Source: Nitrospira sp.
GTDB taxonomy: Bacteria; Nitrospirota; Nitrospiria; Nitrospirales; Nitrospiraceae
Reading direction: 5' to 3'
NCBI GenBank assembly: GCA_015904055.1
Contig: JABMDE010000074.1
Span: 5,462 to 18,583, forward strand
DNA length: 13,122 nt
Shown in pieces: positions 7,024 to 13,122 of the stretch. The notes under the pieces are model-generated. The model had not been told where the DNA came from, did no database searches, and saw only the letters and a list, made by a program, of their open reading frames with translations. Position 1 is the stretch's first letter. Every line of letters begins with the position of its first letter. The translations under genes were made by a program, and so were the position numbers.

Positions 7024-7055
7024 CCCATTCTGTACGCACTGGTTTACAGAATGGG
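7024..7055. promoter_or_regulatory. Perfect 11-bp inverted repeat (operator or hairpin) upstream of the lipoprotein gene
   Basis: CCCATTCTGTA at 7024-7034 is the exact reverse complement of 7045-7055, with a 10-nt centre. The centre-to-centre spacing of 21 bp (two helical turns) suits a dimeric repressor as well as an RNA hairpin. It lies about 50 bp upstream of the minus-strand start at 6973, where an operator or promoter would be expected. No gene ends here on either strand, which argues against a terminator. Confidence 0.45.
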
Positions 7056-7287
7056 ATTTCCTACAAAGCTCTCATCGCATTCGAACCTGGTCCTCCTGCC
7101 TGGACAAATGGTGTCTCCATTAGGGATTGTGGTGTGTGTTCTGATGTCGAACCCTACCTCTGTGTTATCGCCTATGTGCTTAAGCCCAATCACTAAATTG
7201 CCGATATAGTTGGGTCGCGAATCGTTAGCCGTGGTGTGGCGGGGAGCGTACTCGTCTTTGCTGTATTGCCGCGAGGTTGAACGTGCA

Positions 7288-7303
7288 TGAGATCATCATC
7301 TCA
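7288..7303. promoter_or_regulatory. CRP/FNR-geometry dyad upstream of cydA
   Basis: TGAGAT-CATC-ATCTCA is a perfect dyad of two 6-bp arms around 4 bp, which can also be written TGAGA-N6-TCTCA. CRP-family sites have this layout (TGTGA-N6-TCACA; FNR TTGAT-N4-ATCAA). It sits about 105 bp upstream of the chosen cydA ATG. Oxygen- or redox-responsive control of bd oxidases by this family is well known in other bacteria; here it is only inferred. Confidence 0.35.
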
Positions 7304-7407
7304 GCCATGAAGACATCGGCAGGTGATTCACAGCATGGTGCGTGTCCGTTCATGAGGCCAGCGCATCAAGGACATTCGTAGAGCCACTCTGGATTTCTAA
7401 ATTCATT

Positions 7408-8865
7408 ATGGACAGCGCGCTCCTCTACGATCGTCTTCAATTCGCCTTTACCGCCACCTTCCACTATCTCTTCCCACAGCTGACGATGGGGCTCGCCTTG
7501 CTGCTGCTCTACTTGCGCAGTCGCGTGCTGCTTACCGGCGATGAACACTATGAGGAAGTCGCGGACTTCTGGACGAAGGTGTTTGCCATCAATTTCGGAT
7601 TTGGCGTTGTGACGGGGATTCCGCTCGAATTTCAGTTTGGGACCAACTGGGCGCGGTTTTCCAACTATGCAGGCGGTGTCATCGGGCAAACATTGGCGAT
7701 GGAAGGGACCTTCGCATTCTTTCTGGAATCCTCGTTTCTCGGAGTACTGCTGTTTCGGAAACGATTCAGTCGTCGGACACAATGGGTTGCCACGCTCATG
7801 CTCTTTCTCGGTACGTGGTTGTCGGGCTACTTCATCCTGGCGACGAATGCCTGGATGCAGCACCCCGTCGCCTATCAGGTAGCAGCCGACGGTCGGGTGT
7901 TCGTCAACAGTCTGAGCGGGCTGCTCACGAACCCGTGGCTCTTTTGGCAATATGCGCACAATATGACGGCGACGGTCCTCACGGCATCTTCTGTGGTCGC
8001 TGCAGTGGGCGCGTACTATTTGCTATCCGGGCAACACCTGCTCCATGCCAAGACGTTTCTTTGCACCGGCGTTGTCGCGGGTGCGATCGCGTCCGGACTG
8101 ATGATCTTCCCGACCGGGCACGGCAACGCCGATCAGGTATTCAAATATCAGCCCATCAAGGGCGCGGCATTTGAGGGACTCTTTACGACAGAGCGAGAGG
8201 CCGGTCTCTATCTGGTCGGACAACCGAATCTTGAAACGATGACCATTGATAACCCGATTGAAATTCCAGGCGCGCTCAGTTTTCTCGTGGAGCGAGAGGC
8301 CGGTCTCTATCTGGTCGGACAACCGAATCTTGAAACGATGACCATTGATAACCCGATTGAAATTCCAGGCGCGCTCAGTTTTCTCGTGTACAACGATCTC
8401 TATGCCAAGGTAAAGGGGCTCGATGCGTTTCCTCGCGATCAGTGGCCGGATAATCTGCCGCTTCTCTACTACGCGTATCATGTCATGGCGGGATTGGGGA
8501 CGATATTTGTGCTGCTCTTTGGCACGGCGCTCGTCTCACTGTGGCGGGGCCGGCTATTTCATATGAAATGGCTGCTGTGGTGGCTGATGCTCTGTGCCCC
8601 GTTCCCATACATTGCCACGTCCGCCGGGTGGATGACTGCTGAGCTAGGGCGGCAACCCTGGCTGGTCTATGGGTTGTTGCGTACATCGCACGGCACCTCG
8701 CCGCTGGTGCATTCGGGGAATGCGCTCTTTACGTTAATCGGGTTCTTAGGATTGTATCTGCTGCTTGGATTGCTGTTCGTCTTGCTTGTAAGCAAAGTTG
8801 TTCGACAGGGACCTGGCTCGATGGCCCAACCCGTAACGCACGTTCCTCAAGGATCAGGCCATTAA
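7408..8865 (+). CDS. cydA: Cytochrome bd-type quinol oxidase subunit I, with duplicated Q-loop segment
   Basis: CydA carries the haems and quinol site of the membrane oxidase that reduces O2 to water. Starting at ATG 7408 the protein has 485 residues, and key residues fall almost on E. coli numbers. They are His19 (TFHYLFP), Glu99 and Glu107 (MEGTFAFFLESSF), His184 (WQYAHNMTA), Q-loop Lys251 and Glu256 (QPIKGAAFEG), the haem b558 Met in YHVMAGLG, and the Glu in GWMTAELGRQPW. This agreement favours ATG 7408 over an in-frame GTG at 7342. Residues 262-294 are repeated exactly as 295-327, adding 33 residues to the periplasmic Q-loop. The short Q-loop otherwise resembles the cyanide-insensitive subgroup. 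cydB follows with no gap. Confidence 0.95.
   Translation: MDSALLYDRLQFAFTATFHYLFPQLTMGLALLLLYLRSRVLLTGDEHYEEVADFWTKVFAINFGFGVVTGIPLEFQFGTNWARFSNYAGGVIGQTLAMEGTFAFFLESSFLGVLLFRKRFSRRTQWVATLMLFLGTWLSGYFILATNAWMQHPVAYQVAADGRVFVNSLSGLLTNPWLFWQYAHNMTATVLTASSVVAAVGAYYLLSGQHLLHAKTFLCTGVVAGAIASGLMIFPTGHGNADQVFKYQPIKGAAFEGLFTTEREAGLYLVGQPNLETMTIDNPIEIPGALSFLVEREAGLYLVGQPNLETMTIDNPIEIPGALSFLVYNDLYAKVKGLDAFPRDQWPDNLPLLYYAYHVMAGLGTIFVLLFGTALVSLWRGRLFHMKWLLWWLMLCAPFPYIATSAGWMTAELGRQPWLVYGLLRTSHGTSPLVHSGNALFTLIGFLGLYLLLGLLFVLLVSKVVRQGPGSMAQPVTHVPQGSGH
8191..8388 (+). repeat. Exact 99-bp in-frame tandem duplication inside cydA
   Basis: Unit 1 is 8191-8289 and unit 2 is 8290-8388. Read base by base, the two are identical over all 99 bp. 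Each encodes 33 residues beginning EREAGLYLVGQPNLETMTID and ending IPGALSFLV. Identity ends exactly at the unit borders, with no extra flanking homology. Perfect identity, including third codon positions, points to a very recent duplication or an assembly error. Confidence 0.98.
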
Positions 8866-9909
8866 ATGGGAATCGAAACGGCGTGGTTTATCATTATCAC
8901 CGTGATGCTGGCCATGTATGTGGTCCTGGATGGATTTGATTTCGGCATTGGCATGGTCTATCCGTTCGTGGCTCGGACCGAAACGGAGCGGCGGACGGCG
9001 CTCACTTCCATCGGTCCTGTGTGGAACGCCAACGAGGTGTGGTTGATCGCTGCCGCTGCTGTGTTGTTTTTTGCCTATCCCAAGGCCTATGCGGCCGGGT
9101 TTAGTGGGTTCTATCTGGCGTTGATCCTGGTGCTCTGGTTGCTTATCTTTCGCGGCCTGGCGTTGGAATTGCGGGCACAAATCGATCATGTGCTGTGGAG
9201 GCAGGCGTGGGATACGGCCTTTACCACGTCCAGCGTGCTTCTGGCGATTGTCTTCGGCACGGCATTGGGCAATCTCATTCGCGGGGTGCCCCTCAATCAA
9301 GACGGGTACTTCTTTGTTCCGTTCTGGACGGATTTTCGGCCGGGGTCGAATCCGGGGATTCTCGATTGGTTTACCATACTGTTTGGGCTGACGAGTGTGG
9401 TGATCCTGGCATTCCATGGAGCGAATTATCTCGTTGTGAAAACAGAGGGTATCTTGTATCAACGGGCCGTCTCCATTGCATGGATTCTGGGGTGGGCGTC
9501 GGTCGGGTGCACGGCGCTGACTGTGATGGCCGTGCCCATGGTTCAACCAAACTTGAGTCTCAACTTTTCCCGTCATCCTGTGGTGTATCTTGCGCCGGTG
9601 ATCGGCGTCATTGTCCTAGGGTACAGCCTGTATTTCCGGCTTCGCCGACGCGATCTCGCTGCATTTCTTGCGTCCTGTATCTTTATATTTCTGATGCTCG
9701 TCAGTGTGATGTTCGGGATGTATCCGTACATTTTGCTTTCAACGACTAATTTGGCATTCAGTCTCACCGTGTTTAATGCGGCCACTGATTCCTATGGGTT
9801 AGCCTCAGGGATCGTCTGGTTTGCGGGTGGGTTTCTGCTTATTCTGGCCTATCAGATCTATCTCTATTGTCAGTTCCGTGGAAAGACCCGCTTAGATGAT
9901 GGGCATTGA
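8866..9909 (+). CDS. cydB: Cytochrome bd-type quinol oxidase subunit II
   Basis: CydB is the second integral-membrane subunit of the bd oxidase and stabilises the haem-bearing CydA. The 347-residue product is nearly all transmembrane helices. It shows the CydB hallmarks: VVLDGFDFGIGMVYPF at 20-35, IGPVWNANEVWL at 49-60, FRGLALELRAQ, and a C-terminal TNLAFSLTVFNAATDSYGL. Its ATG follows the cydA stop directly (TAA-ATG), so the two are one operon. I see no CydX-like small subunit after it and no CydDC assembly exporter in the window. The product is intact; any defect of the complex would come from the CydA duplication. Confidence 0.96.
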   Translation: MGIETAWFIIITVMLAMYVVLDGFDFGIGMVYPFVARTETERRTALTSIGPVWNANEVWLIAAAAVLFFAYPKAYAAGFSGFYLALILVLWLLIFRGLALELRAQIDHVLWRQAWDTAFTTSSVLLAIVFGTALGNLIRGVPLNQDGYFFVPFWTDFRPGSNPGILDWFTILFGLTSVVILAFHGANYLVVKTEGILYQRAVSIAWILGWASVGCTALTVMAVPMVQPNLSLNFSRHPVVYLAPVIGVIVLGYSLYFRLRRRDLAAFLASCIFIFLMLVSVMFGMYPYILLSTTNLAFSLTVFNAATDSYGLASGIVWFAGGFLLILAYQIYLYCQFRGKTRLDDGH

Positions 9910-9918
9910 TTGCGCGTC

Positions 9919-9981
9919 GATATCCAAGAGTCGCCCTGGGTGATATGGGTAAGGTTGGGCCCCCCAGGGTTTACGGATATC
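9919..9981. terminator. Nested inverted repeats between convergent cydB and lipoprotein genes
   Basis: An outer pair GATATCC (9919-9925) / GGATATC (9975-9981) encloses an inner pair CCCTGGG (9934-9940) / CCCAGGG (9963-9969). It lies 10 bp after the cydB stop, where transcription from both sides converges. There is no T-tract, so it is not a textbook intrinsic terminator; it may slow polymerase or protect 3' ends. A weaker 6-bp hairpin, GCCAGT (10021-10026) / ACTGGC (10036-10041), lies nearer the lipoprotein gene. Confidence 0.35.
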
Positions 9982-10085
9982 CCAAGAATGGGCGGGTACG
10001 TTCACGACGGAGTTGTTGGCGCCAGTAGCAGAGTCACTGGCTAATGAACGGTCGCTTTCTGTGCGCGAATGTGTGTGTGACGCGA

Positions 10086-10691
10086 TCAGCGCTTAATTTG
10101 GGGAGGCATGTAGGAGGTCATCTCAAGGGCGAGCTCCTTGGCGATGTCCTTCAGATTCGGCCTGAAAAACATGTAGCTGCTCGAACGTTCGTGCCGGGCC
10201 TTCCAGACCGTGGTGCCGGTTGTGGCGTCGATGAGGCGAAGGCTCAGGCCCACGCGACCCACGTTGTCGCCTTCCTTGCGGATATACTCCCACGAATTGA
10301 CCCGCACCACTAGGAAGGAATCGACATTGAGCGCCTTGCCGAGGGTGATAGCCGAATCTTTGTCCGATTGCCCGGTCATTTCCAGGCGGGAGAAGTAGAA
10401 CACCAGCGAGTCGAAGGCTTCCTTCGATCCCTGAAAAATATCCGTCACGCTCTCAGGGGGCATGACTCGTTCGATGTGGCCCATTCTCCTGAGCGCAATT
10501 GCCAGCACTTCCTGAATATCTTCACGGGCGCTGTCGTATTGACTCGCCATCGGAGGCAGCACGGCGATGGCCTGGGGGTGGAATATCTTGGCGCCCGGGC
10601 CTTCCCATACTTCCTGCAACCCGCCGCATCCGGCCAGTAATAGGACGGCGGTGAGTAACGCACCGAGTCTGATGTGTGACAGCTGTGACAT
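10086..10691 (-). CDS. Putative outer-membrane lipoprotein (GNA1162/CsgG-like)
   Basis: The 201-residue product has a clear lipoprotein signal: IRLGALLTAVLLLAGC, with LAGC giving lipidated Cys22. The mature part has an α/β layout. IAVLPPMASQYDSAREDIQE (about 42-61) is followed by LGKALNVDSFLVVRVNSWEY and GLSLRLIDATTGTTVWKARHE. This order, an A-V-L-P-P strand, then an L-x-V-D-x-x-L strand, then a L-I-D-x-x-T-G-x-x-V-W strand, is what I associate with the GNA1162/DUF799 and CsgG-like lipoproteins. It is preceded by 17 bp and an outer-membrane protein gene on the same strand, so the two are probably co-transcribed and may act together. The ribosome site is weak. Confidence 0.75.
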   Translation of the reverse strand: MSQLSHIRLGALLTAVLLLAGCGGLQEVWEGPGAKIFHPQAIAVLPPMASQYDSAREDIQEVLAIALRRMGHIERVMPPESVTDIFQGSKEAFDSLVFYFSRLEMTGQSDKDSAITLGKALNVDSFLVVRVNSWEYIRKEGDNVGRVGLSLRLIDATTGTTVWKARHERSSSYMFFRPNLKDIAKELALEMTSYMPPQIKR

Positions 10692-10708
10692 ACCGTCAAT
10701 ATACCACG

Positions 10709-11827
10709 TTAGAACGTTGCGGAAATGGAGCCGGATATCAAGGCTCCCTGTTCACGGAAATCATACCCGCCGCCGACATCGGCGCGAAAGAAGAAAATCC
10801 GCAGGCCTAATCCCGCCGTGGGGATGAACGGCGTGGCTGCATCCTTCATGTTTTTGAACGTGCCGATCCGAAGGGAAAGAAACTCCGAGAGCAACGTCTG
10901 TTCTGCACCTAAACTTAAGAGCTGGCTTTTGACGTCCGGTAAGATGGTTCTATTCGCGGTGATATCAACATCAGCCGTGAGGGTCAGGGTTGAATAGGGA
11001 TTGATGGCCATGCCGGCTCGGACTTGAGGATCCAGCTTGATCTCGCCTCCGCCGGTATTATCCAGCACCGGTTTGTTGATATCTTTCGCTACGATTCCAA
11101 ACCTGACCCATGAGGTGGGCTTGTAAATTGCGCCGACGTCGATGCCATAGGTCGTGGAGATCGTCGGCTTGCCGAAGTTATTGCTGATCGTGACGCCGTT
11201 ACCGCCTTGAAGTGCTACGGTACCGGAATAAGCTGCGCCCTGGATAATTTTCCCCGTAACGCCGATGGAGAACGTCTTGTCGGCAAAGGCATAGGCGTAG
11301 GACAGTGATGCCTGCCTGGCTTCCAACCCGAGTAACGTCATTGTTCCGGCCACCGACGGGCCGGCGGTTACACCCAACGGCGTACTGATATATCCCCCGC
11401 CGGTTGCCACATCTGACACGTTTAATCCGAATGCATGTTCGCCGAAATGCCCTTTAATATAGAGTCCGGCAGATCCATTTACCGACAAGTTGGCGCCCGG
11501 CTGATTGAGGCGATTGGCAATATCTTGAGCCCTCGCGGCCGCAGCGGGATCGCTGGAGTTGAAGTCTTCCAGATCGCGAATGGCCTCGCCAAACCCACGA
11601 CGATCGATCGCCTGCCCGCCGACCTGGGCGCGAATATCCACGGTCTGTGTCATTGCCAGGCCGGCCGGGTTCCAATAGGTGGCGAGCGCATCCGTGGTTA
11701 TCGCCACGCCGGCGCCTCCCATTCCGGCCGCACGAGGTCCGACCGTGACAAATTCCGCAGCCATGGTCTGCGTCGTAAGACCGGCCAGAAGGGCTGTCAG
11801 GAAGATTTGTCGGAGAAAAATGCGCAT
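10709..11827 (-). CDS. Outer-membrane β-barrel protein of the TraF-like/PorV type
   Basis: The 372-residue product has a Sec signal peptide (MRIFLRQIFLTALLAGLTTQ, cleavage near Ala23-Ala24). The mature start PRAAGMGGAGVAITTDALAT-YWNPAGLA is the hallmark of TraF-like (TraF_2) and PorV/FadL-related barrels (G-M-G-G-A...N-P-A-G-L-A). Alternating β-strand sequence follows, and the chain ends SGSISATF with the terminal Phe expected of proteins inserted by BamA. No conjugation genes are near, so a plasmid-transfer role is unlikely. It may be a hydrophobic-substrate channel or a surface-assembly factor. ATG 11827 has AGAGGA 8 nt upstream and begins the signal peptide; a frame open to 11917 is not needed. 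Confidence 0.8.
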   Translation of the reverse strand: MRIFLRQIFLTALLAGLTTQTMAAEFVTVGPRAAGMGGAGVAITTDALATYWNPAGLAMTQTVDIRAQVGGQAIDRRGFGEAIRDLEDFNSSDPAAAARAQDIANRLNQPGANLSVNGSAGLYIKGHFGEHAFGLNVSDVATGGGYISTPLGVTAGPSVAGTMTLLGLEARQASLSYAYAFADKTFSIGVTGKIIQGAAYSGTVALQGGNGVTISNNFGKPTISTTYGIDVGAIYKPTSWVRFGIVAKDINKPVLDNTGGGEIKLDPQVRAGMAINPYSTLTLTADVDITANRTILPDVKSQLLSLGAEQTLLSEFLSLRIGTFKNMKDAATPFIPTAGLGLRIFFFRADVGGGYDFREQGALISGSISATF

Positions 11828-11847
11828 GTCCGATCCTCTTAGGTGCC

Positions 11848-11872
11848 GCTGGCATGTCGGCTCCATGCCAGC
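11848..11872. promoter_or_regulatory. 9-bp inverted repeat in the leader of the β-barrel gene
   Basis: GCTGGCATG (11848-11856) faces CATGCCAGC (11864-11872) around 7 nt. It is 20 bp upstream of the minus-strand ATG, just before the ribosome site. It could be an RNA hairpin that affects translation or mRNA stability, or a protein-binding site. Confidence 0.4.
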
Positions 11873-11902
11873 ATGCCTCGTGTAACTTGATACGTCAACT
11901 AT

Positions 11903-12097
11903 TAGCAGGATGCTCAAAAAGACCGTTCAGCAAGGCCGCAGCAAGCGAAGAGGCGAGGAGGTACATACCAAGCTTCGCTTGATCCGCTCACTTCAATCAG
12001 ATGCGAGCGGATAGGTTCTTGCTTCTGCTGGGCCCATGACGTTGAGCCTCTGAGCGATGCGAGAACACAGCTGGCGGGATTTTTCAGCATCCTGTTA
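11903..12097. repeat. Intergenic repeat element with terminal inverted repeats, abutting lolD
   Basis: The ends are imperfect inverted repeats: CAGGATGCTCAAAAA at 11906-11920 against TTTTTCAGCATCCTG at 12080-12094 (14 of 15 match), with TTAG/CTGTTAG-type bases beyond. Two further stems lie inside: AAGCGAAG (11943-11950) / CTTCGCTT (11973-11980) and ATCCGCTC (11982-11989) / GAGCGGAT (12005-12012). No coding frame is supported within. On the minus strand it directly follows the lolD stop and ends in a T5 run, so it may also work as lolD's transcription terminator. I recall very similar AGGATGCT...AAAAA elements scattered between genes in Nitrospira genomes; it looks like a non-autonomous MITE- or REPIN-like repeat. 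Confidence 0.7.
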
Positions 12098-12757
12098 GAC
12101 GATCATGCCATCCTGCATGTAAACGATGCGGTCGGCCTGGGCGGACAGCTTGTCGTTATGTGTCACGATAATGAAGGTGGTTCCGCGGGCTTTGTTCAAG
12201 TCCCGCATCAGTCCAAACAAGGCATCTCCGCTATGGGTGTCCAGGTTGCCCGTTGGTTCATCGGCCAAGACGAGATCCGGTTTCTGCATGAGTGCCCGTG
12301 CCATCGCGACCCGCTGTTGTTCGCCGCCGGACAGTTCCCCCGGCTTGTGATGCAGGCGCGCGCCCAATCCCACCTCGGTAAGCAGCGCGGTGGCTTCGGC
12401 TTCGACCGAGGCGGGATCCCGCCTCTGGACCAGGGCCGGCATGCCGGCGTTCTCCAGGGCTGTGAATTCCGGTAAGAGGTGATGAAACTGGAACACAAAG
12501 CCGATACGTCGATTGCGAAAATCAGCCTGCTGCGTTTCCGTCAGTTGGAATAAATTTTGTCCATCGATGGCCACTGTGCCGCGGCTGGGTTTGTCGAGTG
12601 TGCCGATGATATGGAGCAGGGTGCTTTTCCCGGCTCCGGAGGCCCCGACAATGGCGATCAGTTCGCCGCGCTTGATCTCAAGGTTGATTCCCTTGAGGAC
12701 CGGCAGCTCATAGGAGCCCATGGAAAAGGACTTGTGAAGATCTGTGACTGTAATCAT
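12095..12757 (-). CDS. lolD: Lipoprotein-releasing system ATP-binding protein
   Basis: LolD is the cytoplasmic ATPase of the LolCDE transporter, which extracts lipoproteins from the inner membrane and hands them to LolA. The 220-residue product is a complete ABC domain. Walker A is GASGAGKST (38-46). The Q-loop is FVFQFHHLLPEFTALEN, the stretch that helps tell LolD/MacB-type ATPases from others. The signature is LSGGEQQRVAMARAL, Walker B is LVLADEPTGNLD and the switch His lies in IIVTHND. A permease gene of the same system ends 78 bp upstream. A MacB-type or other lipoprotein/antibiotic ABC exporter is the only real alternative. The TAA stop falls at the edge of the downstream repeat element. 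Confidence 0.92.
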   Translation of the reverse strand: MITVTDLHKSFSMGSYELPVLKGINLEIKRGELIAIVGASGAGKSTLLHIIGTLDKPSRGTVAIDGQNLFQLTETQQADFRNRRIGFVFQFHHLLPEFTALENAGMPALVQRRDPASVEAEATALLTEVGLGARLHHKPGELSGGEQQRVAMARALMQKPDLVLADEPTGNLDTHSGDALFGLMRDLNKARGTTFIIVTHNDKLSAQADRIVYMQDGMIV

Positions 12758-12835
12758 AAAGCGCGCATCCGGCTTTCAGTAGGTAGCATTCAGCTGATTA
12801 CGAGGCGGACGGCTGATTGCTGACAGCGTATGTCC

Positions 12836-13122
12836 CTATTCATAGCGCAACGCTGCGACCGGTTCCAGCTTGGCTGCCTGGTTCGCAGGGTATACGGTTG
12901 CGATAAAACTGATCAAGATGGCCGAGCCGGCCACGAGCAGGACATCCTCGGCCAGTACATGAACGGGAATTTTCGAAATATAGTAGACGCTCGCGTCGAA
13001 GGTCCAAAACCGTTCGATCAGCCACAGAAACGTATAGCCCAGCGGGATGCCGATGGCCGTTCCGGAAAACCCGATGATCAACCCGTTCAGCATGAAGATG
13101 CGGCGGATGCTGCGCCTGGTCG
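12836..13122 (-). CDS. lolC: Lipoprotein-releasing permease, LolC/LolE family, C-terminal part (partial)
   Basis: The gene runs off the window end; about the last 94 residues are visible. They read TRRSIRRIFMLNGLIIGFSG, then two membrane segments (GTAIGIPLGYTFLWLIERF and VLLVAGSAILISFIATVYPA) on either side of a short periplasmic loop, ending NQAAKLEPVAALRYE. The I-x-x-I-F-x-x-x-G start and the Y-P-x-x-x-A-A-x-x-x-P-x-x-A-L-R-Y-E end are the C-terminal FtsX/LolE permease domain. LolC, LolE and fused LolCE cannot be told apart from this fragment. It is upstream of lolD in the same direction, with 78 bp between containing short GCTGATT repeats (12793-12799, 12812-12818). Confidence 0.88.
   Translation of the reverse strand, partial: TRRSIRRIFMLNGLIIGFSGTAIGIPLGYTFLWLIERFWTFDASVYYISKIPVHVLAEDVLLVAGSAILISFIATVYPANQAAKLEPVAALRYE

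Larger units (their letters stand above)
6974..7407. other. Divergent intergenic region between the lipoprotein and cydA
   Basis: About 430 bp separate the two divergent starts. The region holds a perfect 11-bp inverted repeat close to the lipoprotein gene and a 16-bp dyad close to cydA, both listed separately. Open frames inside it, for example at 7000-7209, lack ribosome sites and protein-like composition. I could not place convincing promoter hexamers. Confidence 0.5.

Noticed and set aside
7000..7209. 69-codon plus-strand open frame in the divergent region
   Set aside because: It has no ribosome site, its composition is not protein-like, and it overlaps the 11-bp inverted repeat.
7342..7407. 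Upstream GTG start for cydA adding 22 residues
   Set aside because: ATG 7408 puts His19, Glu99 and Glu107 exactly on the E. coli positions, and the extra residues do not look like a CydA N-terminus. Neither start has a good ribosome site, so some doubt remains.
8023..8481. Minus-strand open frame inside cydA containing a repeated 33-residue segment
   Set aside because: The repeat is just the antisense image of the 99-bp cydA duplication; the coding strand is clearly cydA.
8854..9576. 240-codon minus-strand open frame across cydB
   Set aside because: It is rich in His, Arg, Gln and Pro with no fold-like pattern, and lies antisense to a clear CydB.
10709..11827. Conjugation gene, because of the similarity to TraF-like proteins
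   Set aside because: The TraF_2-type barrel motif also occurs in chromosomal outer-membrane proteins, and no transfer genes, relaxase or oriT are visible.
12758..12835. GCTGATT repeats between lolC and lolD as a regulatory element
   Set aside because: Two 7-bp copies are too short to separate from chance; they may be traces of another intergenic repeat.

Overview
The window looks like chromosomal DNA of a moderately GC-rich, Gram-negative, aerobic bacterium. Outer-membrane evidence includes two lipoproteins, a β-barrel with a terminal Phe, and Lol lipoprotein-sorting genes. My best guess is Nitrospira or a close relative in the Nitrospirota. That rests on the look of the Trp, bd-oxidase and Lol proteins and on two intergenic repeat types that I recall from Nitrospira genomes. 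It is inference, not a database match.

Layout. (1) 1-2934, + strand: the end of a tryptophan operon, trpC (3' end only), trpF, trpB, trpA, covering the last steps of tryptophan synthesis. A repeat-type hairpin sits on the trpC stop codon. TrpA appears to lack about 9-10 residues of an internal helix. (2) 3036-3868, +: a two-gene MntA/HepT (nucleotidyltransferase/HEPN) toxin-antitoxin module with a 4-bp overlap. (3) About 3890-5970: an accessory patch. It holds an unrecognised two-TM protein gene enclosed by a perfect 14-bp inverted repeat, and then a REP-associated tyrosine transposase (RAYT, HUH/Y1 family). (4) 5970-7340: a low-density stretch with a 61-residue membrane peptide gene (+) and a small putative lipoprotein gene (-), plus inverted repeats that look like regulatory sites. 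(5) 7408-9909, +: a two-gene cytochrome bd-type quinol oxidase operon, cydA-cydB. cydA carries an exact, in-frame 99-bp tandem duplication in the quinol-binding Q-loop. (6) 10086-13122, - strand: the C-terminal part of a LolC/LolE permease, lolD, a repeat element of about 195 bp, a TraF/PorV-like outer-membrane β-barrel protein, and a lipoprotein.

How it fits together. TrpF feeds the TrpA/TrpB synthase. MntA should silence the HepT RNase by AMPylating it. CydA/CydB form a membrane oxidase that passes electrons from quinol to O2, and a CRP/FNR-geometry dyad lies upstream. LolCDE would export lipoproteins such as the one encoded at the end of the same strand. I did not find a clearly new multi-gene system. 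The features most worth a second look are the duplicated Q-loop segment of CydA, the IR-bounded gene beside the RAYT, the shortened TrpA, and the repeat elements that overlap gene stop codons.
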